A stretch of DNA of 64,000 bases from Acidobacteriota bacterium (GTDB lineage Bacteria; Acidobacteriota; Terriglobia; Terriglobales; Acidobacteriaceae), in contig JAJXZL010000010.1 of assembly GCA_021780075.1 (NCBI GenBank), positions 1-64,000 on the forward strand, given 5' to 3'. Below, in pieces: positions 53,581 to 61,415 of this stretch. The position numbers were made by a program, and so were the translations under genes. The notes beneath the pieces are model-generated. The model saw only the letters and a program-made list of their open reading frames with translations, was not told the DNA's origin and ran no database searches. Position 1 is the first letter of the stretch, and every line of letters starts with the position of its first letter.

Positions 53581-55746
53581 TCAATGAGTTCGCGTAGCGG
53601 CCGCAAGCCTCTCCAGCAGCGGTTGAACTTCAGGATTCGCCATAAAGTTGCGCCAGATGAGACCCGTGCGATGGTTCTCAATCATCACCGTCATCGGAGC
53701 CTGGTTCAGGCCCATCGTGATGCCCGAATTCCAGTTCCGCTGCTGGTTGAAGGCATCGCGAAATCCGTAGATGTCCCACACCTGCGCGCCAAGGTCGCGA
53801 TAGAAATGGCGCAGCGCCGTCATCGACTGCTCAGGCGTGTACACAATGGCGCTGATCGCTCCTGTTGGCGCAATGGTTCCGTCATCCAGGCCCTTCGTTG
53901 GCTCGTAGGGCACATAGCCCCCCGGACCATCGACCGCCGTCAGTCCCCACGTGTCCGCGCCATAGCCCTTCCACTTGCCCGGATCCTGTGTGCAATAGGC
54001 AAGATTGATCAGCGCCTGATTACGGTTTCGATCAAAGTAATTCGTGAAGCGGTCGCTGAACTTGTGCGGATCGAATCCCATGAACGAGTAGTCGGTAAAG
54101 AACAGCGGGCCGCCTGTGCCGTCGCCCACATCCAGCTTGATGCCGTAGTAGCTCTTGCCATTGGCGTATTTGTTTTTGACGCCTTCGCCAACCCATCCGC
54201 TGTAGTAGTTGCTGGCAGGAATCCCATGCGTCGGCGAGGCAATGGCCTCAAGATAGGTGATCATCACCTCGTTCCACCCTGTCAGCCGATTGGCAATGAA
54301 GAAGGAGTATTCCGGAGACCAGTGCCAATAGAGTGCGTCGTGCGTCGGCATGCCTCGAAACCAGGCCCAGTCCACGCCCTCCCACAGCTTCGTGATGCGC
54401 TTGTACAGCTCCTGCCCCTGCGGTCCGTCGTTCTTGAAATACTGCCGCGCCGTCAGCAGCCCCTCCATCAGGAACGAAGTCTCCACCAGGTCCGCGCCAT
54501 TGTCATACTGGTCAAAGACAGGTAGCGTGTGGCCCGTGCTGCCGCTCAGAAAGTGCGGCCAGGCTCCGTGATAATGGTCGGCCTTCTCAAGAAACGCTGT
54601 AATCTTCAGCAATCTCTCCAACGCCTGCTCGTGCGTCACAAAGCCGCGGTCCGCGCCCACCACAATAGCCATCACGCCAAAACCGCTCGCGCCCAGCGCA
54701 ATAATGTCGTCGTTCCCCGGCGTGTTTTCCCGCGCCATTCCGGAGTGTGGCTCCGCCGCTTCCCAGTAATAGCGGAAGCCTGCCTCCTCAACCATCGTCA
54801 TCAGCTCATCATCCGTCATGGCATGCGTCGAGGCGCTTGCTTCCACGGACGGCTTAGACTCAACAAGAGCCGAGGTGCGCGCCGTCACGCGATACGAGGC
54901 CGTCATGTGCGGATTTCCCGTGTAGTCGCAAAAGCGGTTCACGCCCGGCCGCTGCACGCCGACGGGCTTAAAGGCCGCTCCGTTGACCGACCGATAGATG
55001 ACATACTGCGCAAGGTCCGCATCATCGACGGGCTTCCAGGTGATGTCGATGTGCCGCTCATATCCCTTCGCCTGTACGCCCTGCGGCGTCGGCGGAGCAG
55101 CCTGCTGCGCTGCGGGCTCATCTTCAATGCGAATGTCGTCCAGCAAAAGCGTACGCTGCGTGGAGTCCGCCGCGCCCTGCACAAAAACCAGCGTGTTCAG
55201 GCGATGCGGTTCAAACGCATGCACTGAGGCGGAGCGGAACGCTGTCAGCGGAATGCGCACGCGCGTCCATTTGCCGGGCGCCAGATCGGCAGTGAACTTC
55301 CCCATATCAAGCGGCTCAGTAAAATTCCGGCCAACGTCGCGCAGCGCGAGCCTGGGCAGCGCCTTCGCCTGCATCCCTTGCGGCGCGCAGACCCATATCC
55401 ACAGATCAGTCCCCGGAAAATCCACCGTGCGATTGCGCCACTCATAGAGGCGAAGCTCCGCGGACCAGCCGCCATTCGGCATCGATTTCCAGTCCAGTTC
55501 CAGTGCATTCGGCGCGCTGACAAACGTGGAGGTCTCAATGGGCAATTTGCCATTCATCAGCCGCAGTGTGCTGGGAGCGCTCGCGCGTCCACTGCTGTAG
55601 AAATACGTCGCAGGAGAAAGGCTGTTCTCAAAAAAGACCTGCTGCGAATAGTTCTGATCCGCCCATGCGAACGTCCAGCCCGCAGCGCATCCCATCGCGA
55701 TCAACACGATGACGACGATTTGCATTGTCCAAGTCTTGTTGTGCAA
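53581..55746 (-). CDS. Secreted glucanase with glycoamylase (GH144-type) domain
   Basis: I choose the TTG at 55746, 8 nt after 'ggagg', because it places a membrane/signal segment ('IVVIVLIAMGCAAGWTFAWA') near the N-terminus; the protein is then about 721 aa. A carbohydrate-binding-like beta-sandwich (about 40-220) and a fibronectin-III-like part ('PQGVQAKGYERHIDITWKPVDDADLAQYVIYRSVNG') come first. The C-terminal 420 residues ('MVEEAGFRYYWEAAEPHSGMARE', 'ASGFGVMAIVVGADRGF', 'YDNGADLVETSFLMEGLL') match the glycoamylase family PF10091, whose studied members are GH144 endo-beta-1,2-glucanases. Periplasmic beta-glucan breakdown is likely; the exact linkage is not proven. Confidence 0.85.
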   Translation of the reverse strand: MHNKTWTMQIVVIVLIAMGCAAGWTFAWADQNYSQQVFFENSLSPATYFYSSGRASAPSTLRLMNGKLPIETSTFVSAPNALELDWKSMPNGGWSAELRLYEWRNRTVDFPGTDLWIWVCAPQGMQAKALPRLALRDVGRNFTEPLDMGKFTADLAPGKWTRVRIPLTAFRSASVHAFEPHRLNTLVFVQGAADSTQRTLLLDDIRIEDEPAAQQAAPPTPQGVQAKGYERHIDITWKPVDDADLAQYVIYRSVNGAAFKPVGVQRPGVNRFCDYTGNPHMTASYRVTARTSALVESKPSVEASASTHAMTDDELMTMVEEAGFRYYWEAAEPHSGMARENTPGNDDIIALGASGFGVMAIVVGADRGFVTHEQALERLLKITAFLEKADHYHGAWPHFLSGSTGHTLPVFDQYDNGADLVETSFLMEGLLTARQYFKNDGPQGQELYKRITKLWEGVDWAWFRGMPTHDALYWHWSPEYSFFIANRLTGWNEVMITYLEAIASPTHGIPASNYYSGWVGEGVKNKYANGKSYYGIKLDVGDGTGGPLFFTDYSFMGFDPHKFSDRFTNYFDRNRNQALINLAYCTQDPGKWKGYGADTWGLTAVDGPGGYVPYEPTKGLDDGTIAPTGAISAIVYTPEQSMTALRHFYRDLGAQVWDIYGFRDAFNQQRNWNSGITMGLNQAPMTVMIENHRTGLIWRNFMANPEVQPLLERLAAATRTH

Positions 55747-55889
55747 GTGGCGTTCCTCCGTGGCAGTTATCGAGGTCGTAACGAGCACTGTCTCCGCACG
55801 GCAATGCCATTGAAAGCCTTGCGATCCTGGATGTTTCGGAGATTGAGCCCGGAAAACCGGATCATTGGCCGAAGTCAATCCTAAGGGGC

Positions 55890-55905
55890 GCGCAACCGTT
55901 TGCGC
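55890..55905. promoter_or_regulatory. LacI-type palindrome upstream of the glucanase gene
   Basis: The perfect inverted repeat GCGCAA-CCGT-TTGCGC has the look of LacI/GalR operators. The core TGCGCAAACGG is repeated in the opposite orientation at 55956-55966. No LacI-family gene is adjacent. Confidence 0.45.
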
Positions 55906-56001
55906 AACAGGCGCTAGCCTCTCCTGCTCAAGGCAGCGACAGGCGGTTTCCCCTCTGCGCAAACGGCCCCGCTGGACTGGCGTAAAGATCCGGCACTCTC
56001 C

Positions 56002-57126
56002 TTACGCCTTGGCAAACGCCGGCTTCTCTTCGCGGATATGGAACCGCTTTTCCAGAACCGCCATCTTCTCCGCGATGCCCGTATACTCAAGCTCGAACAT
56101 GGGCAGCATCGCCGTGCCGACAAATCCCTGCCGCCGGATATCCATGGTCTTCTTCGCCACCCGATTGCGCACCGTATCCCAGAACGGATGATCGAAATTA
56201 TCCATCGGCTCGGTCAGCCTGCCGTTGTGGACGCAGAATCCGGCACAACTCACAATGGGCGGCCCATCGAAGTAGCTGATGCCCGTGCTCAGCCGCACCG
56301 GCATCAGAGGAACCTGGTGCGAACCGCGCATGCCTCCGCCAACAAAGTGGCCAATCGCGTACGGCGCAAGAATTTCGCCCGTGGCCGGAAAGTTCATCTG
56401 CACGCGCACAAGCATCACCGGATCGTCTTTGCCCGTGTATTTCCCGGCAATGTTGTGCAGCCGCGAAGTGGCCACCGCTACCGCCTGCTCGCCCGTGGCG
56501 CGCGACCATATCGACTCCACCACAAAGCGCTCCGGATCGCGCAGCAGAGCCGCAACGTCGTAGATCTCCTCCGGAGTAGTCAGTTCGATAACCCGGTCGC
56601 CGGTCGTATTGTTCACATCCATGATGACGAACTTGTAGCCGCGCGAAATATTGGGCGACAGAATCAGCCCGGGCGTGTTCATCACATCCGCAAAAGCCAG
56701 ATACAGCGGCAGGTTGTATGCACCCGGATCGGTCTTGTCCGCCGCGAAAAAGAGAAACGGCTCGCTGGTGCGCTCGTCAATCTCCATCTCCGCCACGGCC
56801 GGGCCCATGCCCTTCACGTTGCCAGAGAAGGAGTCCTTCAGCAGGTCCTGCCCTGCTCCGTACAGTCCCTCTTGCCGCGCGGCATTCGTGCCCGTGCGAA
56901 ACGCATCCCAGGCCAGCTGATGAACTTGCTCATCGTTCGGCCCGTGCGTGTGCGTCATCAGAATCGCAATGTCGTCCCCGGTATAGCTGATGTAGTGGTC
57001 AAGCAACAGTCCGGGTGCTCGCTTCCCGACGTAGTCCCTGACGGTTGCAAGAAGCTGTTGCGATGGAGCGACGTGTCCGCCGATGGAGCCGATATCTGCC
57101 TTGATCACGCTTAAGGTCAATTTCAT
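56002..57126 (-). CDS. fbp: Bifunctional fructose-1,6-bisphosphate aldolase/phosphatase
   Basis: This is the archaeal-type FBPA/P, which condenses triose phosphates and dephosphorylates the product in one active site, making gluconeogenesis one-way. It is 374 aa. Family segments are 'LSVIKADIGSIGGHVAPS', 'DHYISYTGDDIAILMTHTHG', 'AWDAFRTGTNAARQEGLYGAGQDLLKDSFSGNVKGMGPAVAEME' and 'STGISYFDGPPIVSC'. It is known in archaea and deep-branching bacteria. A GTGA-N6-TCAC site with a well-spaced GATAAT -10 box lies just upstream, predicting a leader of about 11 nt starting with a GGGGGTGAG ribosome binding site. Confidence 0.93.
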   Translation of the reverse strand: MKLTLSVIKADIGSIGGHVAPSQQLLATVRDYVGKRAPGLLLDHYISYTGDDIAILMTHTHGPNDEQVHQLAWDAFRTGTNAARQEGLYGAGQDLLKDSFSGNVKGMGPAVAEMEIDERTSEPFLFFAADKTDPGAYNLPLYLAFADVMNTPGLILSPNISRGYKFVIMDVNNTTGDRVIELTTPEEIYDVAALLRDPERFVVESIWSRATGEQAVAVATSRLHNIAGKYTGKDDPVMLVRVQMNFPATGEILAPYAIGHFVGGGMRGSHQVPLMPVRLSTGISYFDGPPIVSCAGFCVHNGRLTEPMDNFDHPFWDTVRNRVAKKTMDIRRQGFVGTAMLPMFELEYTGIAEKMAVLEKRFHIREEKPAFAKA

Positions 57127-57143
57127 GGCTCACCCCCGGCATG

Positions 57144-57185
57144 ATTATCCCCCCATTTCATTCCGCATGGGGTGACTCGAGTCAC
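57144..57185 (-). promoter_or_regulatory. CRP/FNR-like operator and -10 box of the FBP aldolase/phosphatase gene
   Basis: The perfect 14-bp palindrome GTGACTCGAGTCAC (57172-57185) is followed, reading leftward, by exactly 22 nt and then GATAAT (57149-57144), five of six matches to the -10 consensus. A site centred at -41.5 predicts transcription from about 57137. Confidence 0.6.
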
Positions 57186-57307
57186 GCCCATCCGCTGATT
57201 TCAGGCCCTTTCATGAAGGCAAATTCATCTTCATCCACCCACCCTCTGCTCACAGTCGCCGCGGCGAATGTTTTTGATCCTTGCCGCCTCAATTTTTCTC
57301 GTGCCAG
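57186..57307. other. Spacer between the two divergent control sites
   Basis: No gene or clear motif is seen in this 122-bp spacer between the FBP aldolase/phosphatase promoter and the feo control site. Confidence 0.5.
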
Positions 57308-57349
57308 GTGATTTAGGTCACATCCTTCACCTTCCGCCCTTGGTACAAC
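57308..57349 (+). promoter_or_regulatory. CRP/FNR-like operator and -10 box upstream of feoAB
   Basis: GTGATTTAGGTCAC (57308-57321) fits GTGA-N6-TCAC, and TACAAC (57344-57349) follows after 22 nt, the same hexamer and spacing as in the hox promoter. The predicted transcript would have a leader of about 215 nt before feoA. Confidence 0.5.
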
Positions 57350-57505
57350 ATGGATGGCGTTCTGATGAGCCATCCTCGCACTCCATCTGAAAGCCAGGAG
57401 ATGAACAGGCGGGCACGATGCCAACCGTCGCTCCGGTCCCGGGAGGTCACGGCATGGGTAGGGTTGATGATGTTTTGCCAACCAGCGTTTGCGACTCAGA
57501 CCAAA

Positions 57506-57544
57506 TTGGTCGTATACTTAAATCCGACTATTCTGGTCGTACAT
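57506..57544 (+). promoter_or_regulatory. Second feo promoter with Rrf2/IscR-like operator
   Basis: A -35-like TTGGTC (57506) and a -10-like TATTCT (57529) are 17 bp apart. Over the -10 lies CCGACTATTCTGGTC within 57520-57544, matching most of the IscR type 1 core YYGACTRWWWYAGTC. Iron-sulfur-based control of iron uptake by an Rrf2-family regulator would make sense here. Confidence 0.45.
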
Positions 57545-57570
57545 TTTGGGCGTGGCCCTTTCGGCAGCCC

Positions 57571-57909
57571 ATGGGAGTCCAACGTTTGAGCGTGCTGAGT
57601 GAATTGAACATCGGCGATAGTGGCGTACTGGTAGCTCTGGATCTGCCTGAGTCGGTTCAGAACCACCTTATGCACATGGGGTTTGTCCCCGACGCGCGCG
57701 TGACCGCCCTGCGTCGCGCTCCGGCTGGCGACCCCACCGTCTATGCCATTGATGGAATGGAAATTGCCTTGCGGCATGAGACGGCTGAGGCGATCCGGGT
57801 GCGGCCCTGCCGGGCGGATTCTGCCGGCAGAGGACAAAACCGCCGCGGCCGACATCACAGGAAAAATTCTCCTGTTTCTAATCCGGCTTCCGTTGAGGCC
57901 ACCCAATGA
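57571..57909 (+). CDS. feoA: Ferrous iron transport protein A
   Basis: FeoA is a small SH3-like cytoplasmic partner of FeoB. The conserved part 'LSELNIGDSGVLVALDLPESVQNHLMHMGFVPDARVTALRRAPAGDPTVYAIDGMEIALRHETAEAIRV' covers about 75 residues; a basic tail of about 30 residues follows. The start is uncertain: the ATG at 57571 lacks a ribosome binding site, whereas a TTG at 57586 has 'gggag' 8 nt before it, and an in-frame ATG at 57454 has 'gggagg' but would add an unlikely extension across the promoter motif. Its stop overlaps the feoB start (ATGA). Confidence 0.88.
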   Translation: MGVQRLSVLSELNIGDSGVLVALDLPESVQNHLMHMGFVPDARVTALRRAPAGDPTVYAIDGMEIALRHETAEAIRVRPCRADSAGRGQNRRGRHHRKNSPVSNPASVEATQ

Positions 57910-59819
57910 GTTCCTGCTGCTCCACCCCGGCCTTTGAGCCCCCTGCCGCTCCGCCGCCTGAAGGCGCTCTGCGCACCGTAGCCCTCATCGGACCGCCCAA
58001 TTCCGGCAAGTCCACGCTTTTCAATCGCTTGACGGGCCTGCGCCAGAAGGTGGCCAACTATCCCGGCGTCACGGTTGAACAGCGCATGGGCCTCATGGCC
58101 GGCGTCGGCCGCGATGACCTCACACTCATTGACCTGCCCGGCGTCTACTCGCTTTCGCCTTACTCTGAGGATGCGCGCGTCTCTGTCGATGTGCTGAAGG
58201 GCAAAATGCCCGGCACGCCCAAGCCAGATGCGGTCCTGCTGGTGCTTGATTCGCAGCACCTTACCCGCCAGCTCATGCTGGCCGCTCCGGTTCTCGCCCT
58301 GGGCATACCCACCCTTGTTCTGCTCAACATGACGGATCTGATGGAAGCCCGCGGCGGTCAGATCGACCCCCTCCGGCTGGCCCGCGAGCTCGGCGCGCCC
58401 GTAGCTCAAATCAGCGCTGTCCAAGGCACAGGGCTCGAGGCTGTTTCGCTCTTCCTCAATCAGCAATCCCAGCCGACCACCTCGGCACCGCTCTCGCTGC
58501 CCGTGCTTGGCAATGCAGCCAGCACGCACACGTGGGCCGCGCAGGTCAGCCGCCGCACCGGCTACCGTGCGCCGCTCTCAGCAAAAACCAGCCGCAAAAT
58601 CGACGACATCCTGCTGCACCGCATCTGGGGACCGCTCCTGTTCCTCGTGGTCGTGGTCGGCGTATTTGAGGTGGTGTTTTCCATCGGCCAGCCGCTCTCT
58701 GACGGTTTTGGTGACGTCCTGGCCCAGATCGGCCAACTGGCTCGTCCGCTGCTGCCCGCGGGCTGGCTGCAATCGCTGCTGCTTGACGGCGCGTGGAAGG
58801 GCATCTCGTCCGTACTCGTCTTCCTGCCGCAGATTCTGCTGCTGTTTCTCTTCATCGGCATTCTTGAGGACTCAGGCTATCTGGCCCGCGCCGCCCTCAT
58901 CGCCGACCGCGTCATGCGCACCACCGGACTCAACGGCAAAGCATTCATCCCGCTGCTCTCGGCCTACGCCTGCGCCGTCCCGGCCATCATGGCCACGCGC
59001 ACCATCGAGAACAAACGCGACCGCTTCGCCACCATCCTCGTCACGCCGTTCATGACCTGCTCCGCGCGCCTGCCCGTCTACATGCTGCTCATCGCGGCCT
59101 TCATTCCCCACCGCGTATATCTGCACGGCTTCATCGACCTGCAGACGCTCACCATGCTGGGCCTCTACGTCGCCGGATTTGTCGCTGCCATGACCACTGC
59201 CTGGCTGCTCAAAAGCTCCGTCCTCAAGTCCAGCGAAACGCCCTTCATTCTCGAACTGCCCCAGTACCGCATGCCCACGCTGCATTCGCTGGGCATCCGG
59301 CTCGTGGACCGCGCGCGCGTCTTCCTGCGCCAGGCAGGCACCATCATTCTTATGGTGACGCTGGCCCTGTGGGTGCTCGCGCACATCCCGCCGGTCCCCA
59401 TGGCGGGCGGCTCCTACGCGGCTCCCAAACTGGCTGAAAGCATGATCGGCCGCCTCGGCCACTTCATCGAACCGGCCATCGCGCCCCTCGGCTTCAACTG
59501 GGAAATCGGCATCGGCCTGCTATCGAGCGTACTGGCGCGCGAAGTCATGGTCAGCACCATGGGCACGCTCTACGGCGCCGACCCCAGCACCGAAGCCCTG
59601 AATCTGCAAACCGCCCTGCACCACAACATGACGCTCGGCGGCGCGCTGGCCCTCATGATCTTCTTCGCATTCGCCATGCAGTGCACCTCCACCATGGCCG
59701 TGGTGCGCCGCGAGACCAACAGTTGGAAGTGGCCTGCCTTGCAGTTCCTCTACATGCTCGTGCTCGCCTGGGTCGCCGCCTTCGTCGTGAACCATGTCAC
59801 CATGGCATTCCTCAGCTAG
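57906..59819 (+). CDS. feoB: Ferrous iron transporter B
   Basis: FeoB is the inner-membrane Fe(II) transporter with an N-terminal G domain. At 637 aa it is shorter than the 773-aa E. coli protein. G-motifs are 'GPPNSGKSTLFNRLTG' (G1), 'YPGVTVEQRMG' (G2), 'DLPGVYSL' (G3) and 'NMTD' (G4). The membrane part has the two Gate-type halves ('GILEDSGYLARAALIADRVM', 'AYACAVPAIMATRTIENKRDR', 'LSSVLAREVMVSTMGTLYG'). A short Cys pair near the start ('SSCCS') may bind metal. It follows feoA by overlap and is followed by palindromic repeats. Confidence 0.95.
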   Translation: MSSCCSTPAFEPPAAPPPEGALRTVALIGPPNSGKSTLFNRLTGLRQKVANYPGVTVEQRMGLMAGVGRDDLTLIDLPGVYSLSPYSEDARVSVDVLKGKMPGTPKPDAVLLVLDSQHLTRQLMLAAPVLALGIPTLVLLNMTDLMEARGGQIDPLRLARELGAPVAQISAVQGTGLEAVSLFLNQQSQPTTSAPLSLPVLGNAASTHTWAAQVSRRTGYRAPLSAKTSRKIDDILLHRIWGPLLFLVVVVGVFEVVFSIGQPLSDGFGDVLAQIGQLARPLLPAGWLQSLLLDGAWKGISSVLVFLPQILLLFLFIGILEDSGYLARAALIADRVMRTTGLNGKAFIPLLSAYACAVPAIMATRTIENKRDRFATILVTPFMTCSARLPVYMLLIAAFIPHRVYLHGFIDLQTLTMLGLYVAGFVAAMTTAWLLKSSVLKSSETPFILELPQYRMPTLHSLGIRLVDRARVFLRQAGTIILMVTLALWVLAHIPPVPMAGGSYAAPKLAESMIGRLGHFIEPAIAPLGFNWEIGIGLLSSVLAREVMVSTMGTLYGADPSTEALNLQTALHHNMTLGGALALMIFFAFAMQCTSTMAVVRRETNSWKWPALQFLYMLVLAWVAAFVVNHVTMAFLS

Positions 59820-59860
59820 TGGTGTCCGCCACACAGATGGTCGTTTATGTTTTGTGAAAG

Positions 59861-59914
59861 GGCACGACTTTAGTCGTGCCGAAAACGGCCAGAAATGACC
59901 GGGGCTTTAGCCCC
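59861..59914. repeat. Pair of palindromic repeat units
   Basis: Two short hairpins stand 20 bp apart: GGCACGACT-TT-AGTCGTGCC (59861-59880) and GGGGCT-TT-AGCCCC (59901-59914). Units of this kind, in pairs and scattered between genes, are familiar in acidobacterial genomes, from memory. They may also act as the feoB terminator. Confidence 0.65.
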
Positions 59915-60151
59915 TGGGTGCGATTTTTGACCAATTGGCTCGTCTTGGTGCCATTCAAACACGACCCGATCTTCGGCGGACCACACTAGCTTCAGCTCAA
60001 TCAGCAGCTTCCAGGTGCACCCCCCTTTTCCGCTTTCCCGCTCGCGCCCTGCCTCAAAAGTCAGTTGATAAAGTGGTAACTGCCGAGTAGCCGACAAACC
60101 GACCACAACGGCACGTGCGCTGGTCCGCAACGTGTGATACTGAGGATCGAC
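59915..60151. other. Intergenic region after the repeats, possible gene remnant
   Basis: The minus-strand frame here (track ORF 59870-60346) has a protein-like stretch 'GGCTWKLLIELKLVWSAEDRVVFEWHQDEP' but no convincing start, and it ends inside the palindromic repeats. I treat it as a possible remnant rather than a gene. Confidence 0.3.
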
Positions 60152-60421
60152 ATGGGCCAACGCAGCCGTGCAAAGCACAACCGGACTCCCGCGCCAATGC
60201 CGCGCTTTTCGATGAATTGGTTCGCTCTGGGCAGATCGACGTGGGTGTTTGTCGTCGGGGTGCTCACGCTGGTGTATGGAACAGCGGGGATGCAGTACAG
60301 CCGCTGGAATCACGCAGAGAACGCGCTCGTTCATCCAGTTTTCCACCCTTGGGCCATTGTCATCGGAATGGCGTTGATCGTGCTCTCATACAAAATGCCG
60401 AGACCCGGCACCCGCCGCTGA
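60152..60421 (+). CDS. Small membrane protein, unknown
   Basis: The ATG at 60152 follows 'tgagg' by 6 nt and gives 89 aa. The protein has a basic N-terminus and two hydrophobic segments ('WVFVVGVLTLVYGTAGMQY', 'WAIVIGMALIVLSYKM') around a short polar loop. I recognise no family. It stands alone in a repeat-bearing region and has no obvious partner. Confidence 0.55.
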   Translation: MGQRSRAKHNRTPAPMPRFSMNWFALGRSTWVFVVGVLTLVYGTAGMQYSRWNHAENALVHPVFHPWAIVIGMALIVLSYKMPRPGTRR

Positions 60422-60585
60422 TCCAGTTCAGACGGGTTGAAGGGCTTGGCCGGGTCCGGCGAAGGGACGACAGAGGGAAGAGTAGCCGACCAACCGACCG
60501 CGAATCCAAAAATGGGTATCTTAGCTGTTCTTGTCGCGATTCGATCTTGACTCCCATCAACTAACGGCCCGTAGAATTGACGGCA

Positions 60586-60855
60586 ATGCCGGCAGCAATC
60601 TATGTCTCGTTAGTCGCGATCTGGTGCTGCGTTGTTATTGTTCATGGTGCTCTTCAATGCTTTGCTCCAGCTAGGCTGAAGCGCATCGAGGATAGGCTAT
60701 TCCGTGTCAATAAGGACAGTGCAGGTGGTGCTTTCATTAGGAAGGCTCGGATTAAGCACGCCCGTAACCCTTCATTACTTTATCGACTCAGCGGCTTAGT
60801 GCTGATGGGAGTTGGCTTCTGGATGTTGATTTCTGCGCTCAAATTCATTCGTTAG
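60586..60855 (+). CDS. Small membrane protein, unknown
   Basis: The ATG at 60586 (track start is a TTG at 60577) gives 89 aa with two hydrophobic segments ('AIYVSLVAIWCCVVIVHGAL', 'LSGLVLMGVGFWMLISALKF') around a basic loop. Codon use is clearly less GC-biased than in neighbouring genes, which suggests foreign or recent origin. No family is recognised. Confidence 0.55.
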   Translation: MPAAIYVSLVAIWCCVVIVHGALQCFAPARLKRIEDRLFRVNKDSAGGAFIRKARIKHARNPSLLYRLSGLVLMGVGFWMLISALKFIR

Positions 60856-60956
60856 CGAAATCGCCAAAGAGCAGCCCCGTCAAATTGAGGCATTGCGGGT
60901 GTATTAACGGCGGGTGGCCACGGTCCCAAGACTCTTCCAGATCAAACTGAGGGTGC

Positions 60957-60985
60957 CACCGGTCCCTCGCATTTGGGGACCGGTG
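60957..60985. repeat. Palindromic repeat with 10-bp stem
   Basis: CACCGGTCCC and GGGACCGGTG form a perfect stem with a 9-nt loop. A related half ('gggtggccacggtccc') lies just upstream at about 60911, so this may be a degenerate two-unit element. Confidence 0.6.
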
Positions 60986-61235
60986 CTGAACGCGATTCAA
61001 AATCTCAGTTCATGCCAAATCGCTGAGACACTCAGCGAGCCAAAACTGCGTCAGAGCGGTTGACCTGCAACCCGGACAGAACTACACAATCACCCGCCCC
61101 AACACGTCTCCGCTCCGAACCCCACCCCTCAAAAATCAGTTTGCAGAGAATTACCAGCCCCCGTGGCACAATTTCAGTAGGGTAAAGAGCGGCGGGACTC
61201 GCCATCCGCCAGGTGTTCCGGCTTGAAGGTTCGTA

Positions 61236-61258
61236 CCCCCCTACCCCCCTACCCCCCC
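61236..61258. repeat. C-rich tandem tract
   Basis: Three C runs of 6, 6 and 7 bases are joined by TA. On the minus strand this is a G-rich tract that might fold as a G-quadruplex if the long run is split. It lies about 160 bp downstream of the dsbD-type stop. Confidence 0.6.
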
Positions 61259-61415
61259 TTTTTGAGCGTTTTTGTTTTTTCCACAAAAAGCTTGCAGAAG
61301 CTGGGCATTGACTCGGCTCCCGCAGCCGGTAAATGTTGGGGTGGTAGCCAAATGCCGGTACCCCCTGTCGTCCAGGGCACGACGCAGTGGATGAAGCAGC
61401 GCCAAGCCGTCTTCT

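Larger units (their letters stand above)
60856..61415. other. Gene-free region with repeat, C-rich tract and weak ORFs
   Basis: These 560 bp between a small membrane gene and the end of the DsbD-type gene contain a palindromic repeat (60957-60985) and a C-rich tandem tract (61236-61258). The ORFs of the track here (61032-61286 minus, 61223-61597 plus) are read through the C tract or antisense to dsbD and are not supported. Confidence 0.5.

Noticed and set aside
57350-57589. 79-aa ORF upstream of feoA
   Set aside because: Overlaps control motifs and the feoA start, with no ribosome binding site.
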